From positions 5,037,270-5,101,269 of the forward strand of contig CM034136.1 of NCBI GenBank assembly GCA_019914995.1: 64,000 nucleotides of DNA. Reading direction: 5' to 3'. Both the position numbers and the translations under genes were made by a program. Positions 35,403-47,271 of the stretch are shown here, in pieces (the stretch's first letter is position 1; each line of letters opens with the position of its first letter). The notes under the pieces were generated by a model, which saw only the letters and a program-made list of their open reading frames with translations, ran no database searches and was not told the DNA's origin. The stretch comes from Acanthochlamys bracteata. Taxonomy: Eukaryota; Streptophyta; Magnoliopsida; Pandanales; Velloziaceae.

Positions 35403-38113
35403 ATGGCCACCACCGCTTCTATCGCTTCTCTTTTCGCCGTTGTGGTGTTGCTTGTCGGCGGAGCTGCGGGGAACTCGGAGGGAGACGCGTTGTTCGCGTT
35501 CCGCCGGGCACTGACGGACCCTGATAACGTGCTTCAGAGCTGGGATCCGACGCTAGTTAACCCTTGTACTTGGTTCCATATCACTTGCAACCAGGACAAT
35601 CGGGTTACTCGAGTGTGAGTTTTTTTCACCTAGTTTTTTTATTTAGTCTGATTATTTCGTATGGAAACTTTGTTCCTTTTGATCTTAACGCTTGTTGTTC
35701 ATTCGGTGCTGTAAAAGTGAAGACGAGAAATGATTGATCTGGATTGAGTTATCAGTATGTTTTGTCTGGTGAAAATGGAAGAAAATGATTTTTTTGAATT
35801 TGTTATTTTAGTTGAGTATTGTGAGAATTTCTTTCTACTAGTACTAAGGAGAGCTTTAGTTCTTACTGTTCATATATGTTAAATATCAGTTAATGGAAAT
35901 ATTTTACGAAGTCCCCAACAACCAATTTTGACTTGATCTTAAATTGTTGTTCTAGGGTAAATTAAAAGTGTGAGCGTCAGGATCCTGGGTGTTTTATAGA
36001 CTGCTAGACATGGTTCGTTTGTAGTGTTTTGGTGTTTAAGTTTTTCCTTTGTGCTTGAGCTTTTAATTAGCTGTACCTTCTGGTTTTCTAATACTTGACT
36101 GGGAGGAATGCAGGGTATAAGCAGCTTGTATACTCAAAAATATCAAGAACATTGTGATTTTGAGTTTTTGCATTGTTCTGATGCATTCGGAAATTTGATT
36201 TTGGTGGTCCTGCATCTAGGGAGAATATCTTATTTGATGATCATAGTTGGTTGCTAAGAAAATGTGAAATGCCATGAGTATGGAATGAAAGTAAAGCTCA
36301 TTGCAGTTGTGGCAAGCTGTTTTGGTTCTTTAACTTGATAGAATAAAAATCTTTGAAGGGCTCTGTTTTGATGGTTACTTCATGCCCTATAATTTGTTGT
36401 TAATATTGTCAAGTAAATTCTGGTGCTACTTTGCAGTTATTATCCTTATTATGCTTTCATATAGGGCAGGTGTTCTAAGTACTCTTTGCAATAATATTCA
36501 ATTTTGCAGGGATTTGGGGAATTCATATCTATCTGGTCACTTGGTTCCTGAACTTGGAAAGCTTGAGCATCTGCAGTATCTGTAAGCTTCTTTTTCTCCT
36601 TTAAACAAATTAGACACATGAGTGTATTCTTAATGCATCAGTTGAGATGAAGGAATGGTTACATTTAACCTCTTGAGTTAAGCTGCTTGTATGCTTCTAA
36701 TGCTCAGGGAACTCTACAAGAACAATATTCAAGGGCCTATCCCATCAGAGTTCGGTAGCTTGAAGAGCCTGATTAGCTTGGATTTGTACAATAACAACAT
36801 ATCTGGAATTATTCCTCCTGCTCTAGGGAAGCTGAAGTCTCTGGTTTTCCTGTAAGTTAATCTTTCTTAACAGAATTATGTGCAGCCTGGGAGTTGTTTA
36901 CTGATGTATAGCCCTCTTCTAATGAAGAGTTATCGGGTGCTGAAAATTGCTTGTCAATAACTTTTTGTTCATAGGTGCTTTTGCTACTTAAAATTAAATA
37001 CAGGATTGTTTGTACGTGCTATGTAGAACTGTTCAGGTTAGGCTTCCGTAACTTGTGTTTATTTGCTTGCTTTTCTAGACGACTTAATGATAACAAGTTA
37101 ACTGGACAAATCCCAAGAGAGCTTGCTGGAATTGCTTCCCTCAAAGTTGTGTAAGTATAGCACTCTTACTATCTTCTCCATATCAGGATGCTACACCTGT
37201 GTCTTGCTGTTCAATCTTATTCTTATCTCACCCTTACAGGGATGTATCAAGCAACAATCTCTGTGGGACAATTCCAACTACTGGCCCATTTGAACATATA
37301 CCTTTAACCAAGTAAGTTATTCTTTCCGTTCCTTCTTGATCTAAAATAAAAGTACTTCAGTTCATGTGTATTTGTTATAATGTCAGCTAGTTGTGCTTAG
37401 TTTTCTAGATTCAATCACCTTCCCTTAAAAAATGCAATTCCTGACTATTTTTTTTAATAATCAATGTGGCCTTTGTCCTTAGAAATACCAAAAATGTAAA
37501 AGTTTATTTTGTTTGGTCAACAATCAGACATGGTTTCACGTAAGATAATTAGGGAATTAATGTAGCACATATTTATAGAACTTTTTCAATAAAGCTGATA
37601 ATACCATATCAAAATTTGGGGAAAGGTTTCAATTTAAAGAACATTGTCATGGCTGCTTATTATATTCATTATCAGAAAATGATTTGGTTCTAGCATTGAA
37701 TTTAATCAATACGTTCTCGTAAAAAAGGAATAGATTTCTAACCACACTACCTTTTGTTATATCTTTCAAAAGGGTAGATGTTTGGCTGAAATAAATTTTA
37801 GAACTGGTACTTCTCATGCCTGTTTGCCTAGGATTTTAACCAATGCTTGATGATTCGGGAAAATTCTATAACAGAACATCAATTGCATCTATATCCATGT
37901 GGTCCATACTGATCTCACCAAGTGATGTTTGTGGTCCTAACTTATACCCTGACATGGAGGGTCCTGAACTACACTGAAAAACCTTCTCCTGTACTTCTGG
38001 TTTTCTAAATTATCTATAAGGCTTTTTCCCTTCTTATTCGCAGCTTTGAGGACAATCCTCGTCTGGAGGGTCCTGAACTTCAGGGGCTTGCGATCTATGA
38101 TACCAATTGCTAG
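35403..38113 (+). CDS. LRR1: secreted leucine-rich-repeat protein, LRR1 / SERK-ectodomain-like
   Basis: Six exons, 35403..35614, 36510..36581, 36708..36851, 37079..37150, 37240..37311 and 38044..38113, give 213 aa. Internal exons are 72 or 144 nt with all junctions in phase 2, one LRR of 24 residues per 72 nt, as in SERK genes. A signal peptide (about residues 1-23) is followed by the LRRNT segment [19 protein letters not shown] and the paired-Cys motif PCTWFHITC. About five LRRs follow (e.g. [20 protein letters not shown]), then [20 protein letters not shown]. There is no SPP hinge, membrane segment or kinase. It matches plant LRR1-type proteins (pepper CaLRR1, rice OsLRR1), apoplastic defence-linked proteins reported to bind hypersensitive-induced reaction proteins. 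Complete, with no broken repeat. Confidence 0.92.
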
Positions 38114-39437
38114 ATTGATGACTGCTCATGACTAGTGAAGCAAGTTGCATCCTAGAGCTGTTGTACTCTACTGTGTACTGTAGTTCACAAATATGTTGTT
38201 GTAAATCTACTGTTAACTGGTTGCATTTAATGTTAAAGATCGTTGCTACCTGAAATTAATATGTAACAAGGTGATGCAAGCATTTCTAGAGCTGTGTCGG
38301 TAAAAGTAGTATATAAAGGTTAAATGAAGCTGATAAGTTTAACCGTGTGGCGGTTTACTGTATCTACTAATTGCTTCTTCTCACTATTACTAATTTCAAA
38401 CTATCTACCTGGAATTCATTTCTGCCTTTGGATATTCATGTAGAAGCAAGTTTGAAAACTAAAATCTGGTAGCTCTAGGGGTCCTTGGAGACTGCTTCAA
38501 AAAAATATTTAAATATTTTTAAAAAGAATTTTGATATTTTTAAAATAAACTTATTTGTTTAAATAAATAATATATAAAATATTGTATAATTATTTATATT
38601 TTTAAGTTAAAAATTTTAAAATATTTTAAAGATTTTTTAAATATAAATATAAAAACAGAGCTAGAGAAGAACTTGAGAATCACTCCTAAACAAGCACTTA
38701 CTGTACCACATACCAAATCTTTTTGGAGATTTGATTCGGTTGAATAACGTCGTTCTTTACGTCCTTAGGGGGAGGACGATAAAATTGGGTGGTTCTTACT
38801 GGCGACCGAAAGAGATTGTACTGAGAACTATTTCTTCTTTGAAGCATTTCATCAAACACTTCCGTGGTCAGCTTTTGTTGTATCCGGAATTAGCATAGCA
38901 ACAGCTGAAGCTGCATCTTCCCAGAAAAATAATTTTTTGATCAATTAAACAAAGCAAAACCTCAATTGACTTGTCTTTATAATGAATGAAATTTCTTTTG
39001 TCATCACCCTCCCGAAGTCAATTCGTTCGCTCACTTTACTTCAATCAAACAAGCAGACAGAATATTGTTAAATTTTGAAAAAACAAAACTCTCTCCATCA
39101 CTAGTATTCTTTAACATTTCTCATGTGAGAACGGAGAAGAAGCAAAACAAAAGCAAAACGAACTCTCAGACCCACTACAATCTGACACGTGTCCTTCGCA
39201 TGGCCTACTTCAAAGATCCGGAGACTCCAAAGGTTCTTATTAACCGTGAGATTGTCGTGTGATGGTCTGTCCATTTCATGTCAATCCATGTTTGATAGGA
39301 CTATTCGTTGAAGGAATTTTTTTGTTTTTCGTTTCCTTCGATAATACAACATTTGGTTCATCCATTGCTGCTACTAATAATAAACCAACAACTGGTACAA
39401 GTTACCTTGCCCGCTACCCAACTTGGGTAAAATTCTT
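38114..39437. other. intergenic region upstream of the ZIFL gene
   Basis: LRR1-like 3' UTR, then an AT-rich repeat island at about 38490..38690, then the ZIFL promoter with a G-box at 39184. No gene accepted. The frames at 39065 and 39259 are in promoter sequence. Confidence 0.5.
39184..39193. promoter_or_regulatory. G-box palindrome upstream of the ZIFL gene
   Basis: GACACGTGTC is a perfect 10-bp palindrome with CACGTG core, about 250 bp upstream of the TATA box at 39438. It is a possible ABRE/bHLH site. Confidence 0.45.
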
Positions 39438-39446
39438 TATATATAC
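39438..39446 (+). promoter_or_regulatory. TATA box of the ZIFL gene
   Basis: TATATATAC lies 110 bp before the ATG at 39548. Confidence 0.5.
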
Positions 39447-39547
39447 AATACCTGTTCTTCAAAAGTTATTGGAGAAATTTGTTTTGAACTCCTCTATTTT
39501 TCTTCAAAGTTGTTGGTGAAAGAAAAAGAAAGAGATTGAAGTGGAAG

Positions 39548-42500
39548 ATGGAGGAGAGTTCGGTGCCACTGTTGAAGAAGAAAGTTTACTATGATGATTG
39601 TCCCGGCTGCAAGATCGAACAACGCAACGATGAGCGGCCAGAAGTTGTTCCTTACAAGGATTTCTTCTTCATGTGGATTGTTACCCTCTGTACATGTGAG
39701 TAAACCAGCATTGAGCAGTTTTTTTCTCCTGAAATTTTGTTATTTTGGTTGTTTTCCTTTTAGCAGTTTATGTATTTGAGACTGTACAGTTGAGTTCATA
39801 TTAAAAAAGATCTAGGCATTGGTTTAATGATCCTTTTCTCTTTTCAAATTAACTGAAGATTATCTGCTCCTGAGCTGATTTCTGCTGTTTGCAATCTTTT
39901 GCTGTTGCTTTCAATAGATTGCGGCTAGAATTTTATGGTTTTTGTGGTGGAGTAAGACAGATCGTTGTGGCCCTTTGAGGATGCTAGTGCATATATATGG
40001 TCGTTATTTAAGGAAAAGAGGACATTGTACTTATTTAAAATGATAGAAGCGTATTTGGTTACAGCTGCTTCAAGTTTATGAGACAGACGCTAATAGCAGT
40101 TCTTTTACTTTATGCTGAGCTGTAAGGACCAATTGCAGTAGGTTGAGTGCGGGAGTCAAATTTCTAATGATACTTGGTAGTTCTAATATGGAGAAGTCCT
40201 GTAATCGAATGGGTTGTGAAGGACACTTCCTAAAAGTTGTTAGATTGTGTTCTGCATTGCATTAGTCACAGTCATACAATTAACAAATAATGGAGCACAT
40301 CAGCAGTGTGTTTCCCTTTAAAATTCAGATGAAAATGGCTGTTCTGTTTGTAAGTTAGCGGAGCATAAATAATCATAATGATGTTTGCCCAATACACTTG
40401 CTAAATTAGGATCACTTTGCAAGTTTCATCAGCATATCAGGACAAGTAGGAGTTAATGCTTCTGTTTTGATGAAATTCTAGCCTTATAACCTCAGATCCG
40501 TACACACAGATGGCTGTTTTTTAGAGCATTGAGCGTGGAAATTAGTATGCTCCATAGTCATAATAGTTGGGAGTAAAGATGTTTTTATGTGAAGTAACTT
40601 CTGTTTGGCGCTACTAGTTACTTGAAGCTCCTTAGTGATGATGTTCCTTTTAGGCGCACAATTAAGCAGTCCTTTTACATATGTAGACTTTACTCATGCA
40701 GTTCTCTTGTACAGCATTCCTTTTCGTTTTGTGAATTTCATGACATCCGTCTTATGCATAACATTTCAGTGCATAGTTTTGGAATGCAATAAGGCGGCAC
40801 TCTTATACAGTTTACTGCAAGTTTTTTCTATCTTATGGATGTTTTATGATGTGTTTAGTTTGTTCTATTTGGTTTCTTGGCAATATATTTCTTGCCTCTT
40901 ACAATTGGTTGTTCCTTCTCCAGCTTTGCCGATATCATCGCTGTTTCCCTTTTTGTATTTCATGGTAAGAAAGTTAAAACTTATTTTATTATTTGTTTAT
41001 TTTTATGTAGCTGAGTTCCTGAGACATTTATAATGTTAGAAAGCATCTCTTCATCTAATTAAGTTTAATTAACATCTTGAAAAGATTGTAATTGTACTTG
41101 TCTGGAGGTGCATCAAATTCCAAAAATTGGAAGTTTCAGTTAGTCATATAGGTGTAAAAGCTCAAATAAAAGGTCTCTTACAAGGAGGTTAGGAGTTAGC
41201 AAGCAAACATCTACATGATGGTTGAATCTACACGATGGTTGAATCATAAACATTTAACAGTTAGTAATGCATGAATTGTATATCTGTACAGATCAGGGAC
41301 TTGCATGTTGCCAAACGAGAGGAAGATATCGGATATTATGCAGGTTTTGTAGGTAAGTTCATCTTTTTTATCAGATTCTATAGCTAGGTTTTTATTATAG
41401 TCTATCAGATGACATGCTCCTTTTACATATAACTAAACATTGTGATTTTGTCAATTATCTTGAAGGATCTGCATTTATGTGTGGAAGAGTTTTGACTTCC
41501 GTATTTTGGGGATTAGTAGCTGATAGATATGGGAGAAAGCCCGTGATACTGATCAGCATCTTTTCGGTGTAAGACTTTCATAATCTCCAAGTAACTGTTT
41601 GATGTATATCTGAAGTGTACCTAGAACTTCATCGCTGAATTCTGTTCCTATTTTACTGGTTTAGGGTTATTTTTAATACACTCTTTGGACTGAGTACAAG
41701 ATTTTGGATGGCGATCACCACAAGATTTCTTCTTGGAGTTTTCAATGGTTTACTTGGACCAATAAAGGTATCATTGCAATTAATCTTCATGCTGAGCCTC
41801 CATGAAATTGTAAATGCTTCCTTCTTTGTTTATCTTACAGCCTGCTTTCCTTCTTCCAGGCATATGCTTCAGAAATTTGCCGAAAGGAGCATCAGGCCAT
41901 AGGACTTTCACTTGTGAGTCTGATGATTTATTTTCTTCTTCCTCTTTCAATCGCAGTATCCTTGTGTAGTTTCACCTTAAGTTTAATACATTTGAATCCA
42001 GTTTAGCACTGCTCGAGGCATAGGCTTGATCATAGGTCCAGCTATAGGAGGCTTTCTTGCTCAGGTAATTATGATCAGTTTCCCGTGCTAAGCAAATGAC
42101 AAAAGTGCTTGTTGCAATTTGATACTAAGGTGTTTGCATCTTCCACCTTGAATAGTCTTGGATAGTCATAAAGATCTTCAATATGCATGCATCAATTTTG
42201 AATAGCATTGAATAGATCATTACGTTCACATTATCACATGGACGAGATGGACTCTACCAACGCTGTCTAATATAATGGAAAAACTTGCGTTCCTTTTGCC
42301 TTCAATTGACATTGAAACTTCGTACTTGCAGGTTTGAATTTCGCAATATTTTTCATGTTTAATCAATTTTATCATATACTCTCTAATTTTTGCATGTATC
42401 CAATACCAGCCTGCAGAGAGCTACCCGAAATTATTCTCAAAAGATTCAATTTTTGGGAGGTATGCACCGACAAACCTAGTTTTCTTAATTCAGTTTTCTT

Positions 42501-45500
42501 ATGAATTAATGCAAGTGGATATGCTGAAGCTTATAAATTTTATATGACAATTAGCTTATGAACTTATGACTGTCGTTGTTTGATCTTTTGCAGGTTTCCT
42601 TACTTCCTGCCTTGCCTATGCATATCGCTCTTCTCTTCAGTTGTATTCTTTTGTAGCTTCCGTCTACCTGTAAGTTGTAAAGACAATTTCTTTGAAACTT
42701 CCTAGGAATTTTCCTGGTAGTTGGTAACGTTTTAGCATTTGTTGTGGTGACTTGTTGCAGCATTCAGTCATTGACCCTTATATTAAGGATGTCGATAATG
42801 GTCTCAGTCTTCTGTCATTTATCCCTTAATAGAAAACAATTTGATATATGTTAGAAATGATTGTCTGAGACATTTCCTTCATGCATATTACCCTTGCAGG
42901 AAACTCTACACATTCATCGTGATGTAAAATCAGCTGATGGTACTATAGAAGATTGTGAGAAATCTCTACATGACTCTGATTCAAAAGGAGATACAGAAAG
43001 TGGTGAACAAAGTGGTTCAGTTGCAAAGGAAAATTTGCTAAAGAATTGGCCTTTAATATCAGCTATCATTGTTTATTGTGTTTTCTCCTTACAGGAGATG
43101 GCATACTCTGAGGTATTTTGAGTTTTACATCCTGTTTTATTACGTGGCTTTTGCTTTCATTTATAAAGGGTGAATAAATATTAGACTTTGAAAATTGTTG
43201 AAGTCCTGCATTTATCCATATATGCAGAGGAGTTACCAGACAGGACTTAATCAAGTGCAGCCATATCAGTACTGCAAAGCAATTTCTTTGACATTCTTAG
43301 ACATTAATGTTCTGCTTGCAAAACATGAACGACTTGAATTGGTTGATATTTGAGATTTCTCATCTTTCAACCTGGTTTACTTGGACTGACTGTAATTGCA
43401 TTCATTCATGAGGTTTTCTTGATTTACCTGATTTATTAGATTAAACAAGGAGATGCCACAATAACTGTATGACAAGTGCCTAACATGAATGTTCTTTACT
43501 TTGCATCTACTAGTAAGACAAACTTGTTGTCTTCGAGGTAGATTGTGAAATGGGTAGAACTTTGTGCTGATGATTAGAAGAAATGTTTTCAGTTGCAAAA
43601 GGCTTTATCTCCAAACTGCATACCGCATGCTCTCAGATTTGCATTGACATACTTCTGCAGTAGTTTTGACCTAATCTTATCTTGTTAGATATTCTCCTTG
43701 TGGGCTGTGAGTGACAAAAGATTCGGAGGCCTGAGCTTTTCATCGCAACAAGTGGGTGAAGTGCTTGCTATATCAGGTAATCAAATGAATGGATATTTGT
43801 TGCAACTATCATCTACTAGTTAGCTGCTGCAATATATTCTATATAAGAATGATATTGATCATGGCTATCAACCAATGCATCATCGCCATTGATCATTGCA
43901 GTTTAAGCTACTTGAGCATTTAGGAACGACCAGCAACCAACAATAGTAAATAAAATGTCAAATATACAAGCCTTGCATATAGCCTCACAGCCATGCTGAG
44001 ACCTATTACCTTATATTAGAGCTTTCTGAGAGGGAATAATGAGTCTGCTGATTGTTGTCTTTCTTTTTTTCTGTCTGAGAACATTCAGGACTCTTTCCTT
44101 TAATCATTGGATCAAAGTACAGTTATTTATCTCCTGACTTTGTCATGTTTAAACTTCTCTGTTAGCTTCTCTTTCTAGTTCTTGAATGATGATGAACAGT
44201 TGATCCCATATATGCTGGAGTTATTCCATTCCAGTTTCTTAAATTGATGAGATATATAGTGGAATGTAATGTTGCAATTAAAATGAATTGGGATAGTCAA
44301 GGCCTTTTGATGATGCCAATGGCTACGATTCACCGGAGAACTTCAGTGAAACTGGTAAGTATGCCTAGTAAGCTGCATTTAAGCGCTTGAAGAGAATATA
44401 GCATTTTGTTCTGGCTAAGTCAGCCATGATTAGCAGTTATTCCTGCAATTTCATATTTTTTAACTTTTAGCTTTGTTATATTATCATTCTGATTGATATA
44501 CTAAATAATTATATTTTATCAGGTTTTGGTCTCCTTTTATTTCAAATATTTTTGTATCCATATTTTGCAAAAGTCCTTGGCCCCCTGCTTTCATCTCGTG
44601 TAGCAGCGGTATGCAATCTTCAACCTTCTTAGACACTTAAGTTAGACAACATGCCATTAGAACTGACGCTCTAATGTCTTTCCTCTGTTCAGGCTCTTAC
44701 CATCCCATTGCTCTCTGGTTACCCCTTCATGGCTAAGCTGTCAGGAGTGGTTCTTTTCCTTGTGGTGAATTTTGCATCCTTATTGAAAAATATACTTTCA
44801 GTAAGTATGAGATTTATATACCTGAACATCCTTCAGGAGCAAACTTTTCTTTTCATCTGTGTGTCTGCTTTTCTATCTGAATTTGATCTTGCAAATTGGT
44901 GACTTAAAGATTGGACATGTGCTGTTATGGACTTTGTCATGTTTAGAAGAGAAAATATGTTGTCGTAGTAAACAGAATTTCTGAAATTCTGCCCTCTGCA
45001 ATTTCTTTTTGAAATTTATTAGTTGACTTTAAACTATGGGTATTATGAACTATGAGCTGCATGTTCAACAAGTGCCAATTGCAGATGCATGAAAATGAAC
45101 AAACTGTTGTGCTTGACTTTGTACACTTTCCAATTTTATATGTTTTGGCGAGTACTACCTGCAGCTTTTGATATGTGCTTTAGATAAAACAATATAGTAA
45201 TCCGCTTCTATTATCCATTTTTTGTCATTACAGATAGCAACGGTCACTGGGATGAACATTTTGCAAAACGATGCTGTGGTAGAGTTATCTTCTTCTAGAT
45301 ATTTATAGCTAGCTGTGTATGTTGTACAAGATCTCCAGTCTGGATGATTGATTTTTAACTTGTAATGGCAGTCGCAACACCAAAGAGGTGCAGCAAATGG
45401 GATTTCTATTATGGCTATGTCTCTCTTTAAAGCAGTTGCTCCAGCAAGTGCAGGAACTCTGTAAGTTATCCTTGTAGCTCTGCATAGCAGACAAGTGTAA

Positions 45501-45954
45501 TTTTGGTTTTTATCTGAACTCTGTGTTTATTAACTAGAACAGAGAAGTAGACCCTGCTAAACCGTTTATCTTATCCGGACACAAAAATCAGATTCTAGTG
45601 CAAGCATAAAATTGTGGATCCCAGCATCTCAAAAAGATCCTTTTATTTGATCAGAAATTTTACTTTTGATTCTGTCTTCTATCTGCAGATTTTCATGGGC
45701 ACAAAAACATCAACATGGAACTTTCTTTCCAGGTATGAGTAATCTACAAGCCGTGTTATCAGGAACATCGATATATAGTTCTATAATTAAAAAAGATACT
45801 ATTCGGTTCTATATGAATAAAGCTATGTTTATGATTCATTGCTCATGCAGGTGATCAGATGGTGTTCTTCGTCTTGAACATGGTCGGTGCAGTAGCAGTT
45901 CTATTAACCTTCAAGCCCTTTTTGGTACAACGAAGGGAAAAGAGTGTCTCTTAG
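39548..45954 (+). CDS. ZIFL1: ZINC INDUCED FACILITATOR-like MFS transporter (ZIFL1 type)
   Basis: Seventeen exons: 39548..39695, 40924..40964, 41292..41352, 41466..41568, 41665..41767, 41860..41913, 42002..42064, 42410..42459, 42594..42669, 42900..43112, 43689..43776, 44523..44608, 44693..44800, 45234..45278, 45372..45460, 45689..45732 and 45851..45954, giving 491 aa. ZIFL proteins are 12-TM proton-coupled carriers at the tonoplast or plasma membrane linked to zinc, potassium and auxin handling. The family's cytosolic Cys motif is present as YYDDCPGCKIEQ (Cys18, Cys21). Also visible are the MFS signature WGLVADRYGRKPV, an antiporter-type STARGIGLIIGPAIGG, the LPETLH segment before a charged central loop (KSADGTIEDCEKSLHDSDS), and TGMNILQN and QRGAANGISIMAMSLFKA in the C-half. 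Several microexons (41-63 nt) make automatic annotation error-prone. No break seen. Confidence 0.9.
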
Positions 45955-47126
45955 ATTACAAAATTCACAAAAATTCTTCCAAGTGTACGGCAAGTACTGC
46001 AGTCCTGCATTCAAAATATTTTCATACATGAAGCAACCTTTCCCGAAGTTGCTCGTAGCATTGTGACTTACCATTCATACTGTTATATCAGAATCAGAAG
46101 AAACTCGTGCATCAGTATCCTAGTAACATTCTTTACATCTGGTGTAGCCACTAAATTTTCTCGTATTTATGAATATTAGACATTAAGAAGTAACGTTTTC
46201 GTTTATGTTTTGTCTTAATATCATATGGTGCTACTGAATTGAAATTTTATGATCCTATTTTTCTGGGGACGCTTTGAAAAAAAGAAAACCAGCAATCCTG
46301 TTGCAGTCTGATTGAAGTAAGCTTGTTAGAACCAAAAAATATATATAATAATAACACTGGTACATTATACAAGCTACGCGTGCTTGTTCTTTTGTTCCTT
46401 ACCATTAACGATGATGATGATAGTGATCGAAGGAGAAGAACAAAGTATTTTTTGCAACTCTTTTATATGAAAAAATTTATTTATACATACATTATATAAT
46501 AATTTATTTTTTAAAGAAATGATTTTTAGAAAATAATTTTTGTGAAAAGAACAAGCCTTGCATGTATTCTTTCGGTTCACTCACTCTCAATAATGTCATA
46601 CATCAAAAAGAGAGATTTTTTTTAAAAAAAAAATCTCTAGAAAAGTGAGTCACTGTATTTTGTGGATATTTATCAATTCATTTACTACAACTACTGCTTC
46701 CAGGGAAATTTTACGGTGTTTGTATTGAAGTAAGAAAATTGCCTTTCAAATTCCATAACTTTTTATATAAACTTCATCATCTGTTTATATGATTTCATTT
46801 TTGATGAAATTTTCCGTGCTATAAGAATGATCAAATCATATCCAATTAATAAAGATTTTACGTAAATTTTGTTTTCATGCTTTATTTATTACACTTGGAA
46901 ATTGAAGCAGTAGACCCGCTAGTCTGAGAATAAAAATAGAGGAAGCCCTTATCCGCAAATTTTCTGACACGGCGCCACCACCACTGCCGGATCTTATCCG
47001 CAAACAACACTCCCCGCGGACCCCGCACACGCACGATCCGAACTCCTTGCCGGCTCCCGCTTCTCCACCCTCCACGTCATTTTGCCACGTGATCACTCTC
47101 TCCCTCCCTCTCCCGTTCTTCTTCCC
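45955..47126. other. intergenic region and SnRK1 beta promoter
   Basis: ZIFL 3' UTR and AT-rich spacer, then a GC-richer promoter from about 46900 with a G-box at 47086 and the motif CCACGTCA near 47072. No gene supported. Confidence 0.5.
47086..47091. promoter_or_regulatory. G-box of the SnRK1 beta promoter
   Basis: CACGTG within GCCACGTGATC, about 40 bp upstream of the TATA box. A CCACGTCA motif lies some 15 bp before it. Both are typical ABRE/bZIP sites. Confidence 0.45.
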
Positions 47127-47136
47127 TATATATAAA
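47127..47136 (+). promoter_or_regulatory. TATA box of the SnRK1 beta gene
   Basis: TATATATAAA after a CT-rich stretch, 145 bp before the ATG at 47272. Confidence 0.6.
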
Positions 47137-47271
47137 CAAACAATAAATTGACCTTCTAATTTCTCTCCTTCTTTATCTTTCGTCCCTCCGGCGATCGACG
47201 GCGGTGAGATTTCATGTAGAACAAGTATTTGATTGAATGGTAGTTTGTTCGTTTATAGTAGATTTGATCTG

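Noticed and set aside
40635-41033. 132-codon open frame within the ZIFL gene
   Set aside because: It spans exon 2 and the flanking introns in the exon's frame. The supported protein uses only 40924..40964.
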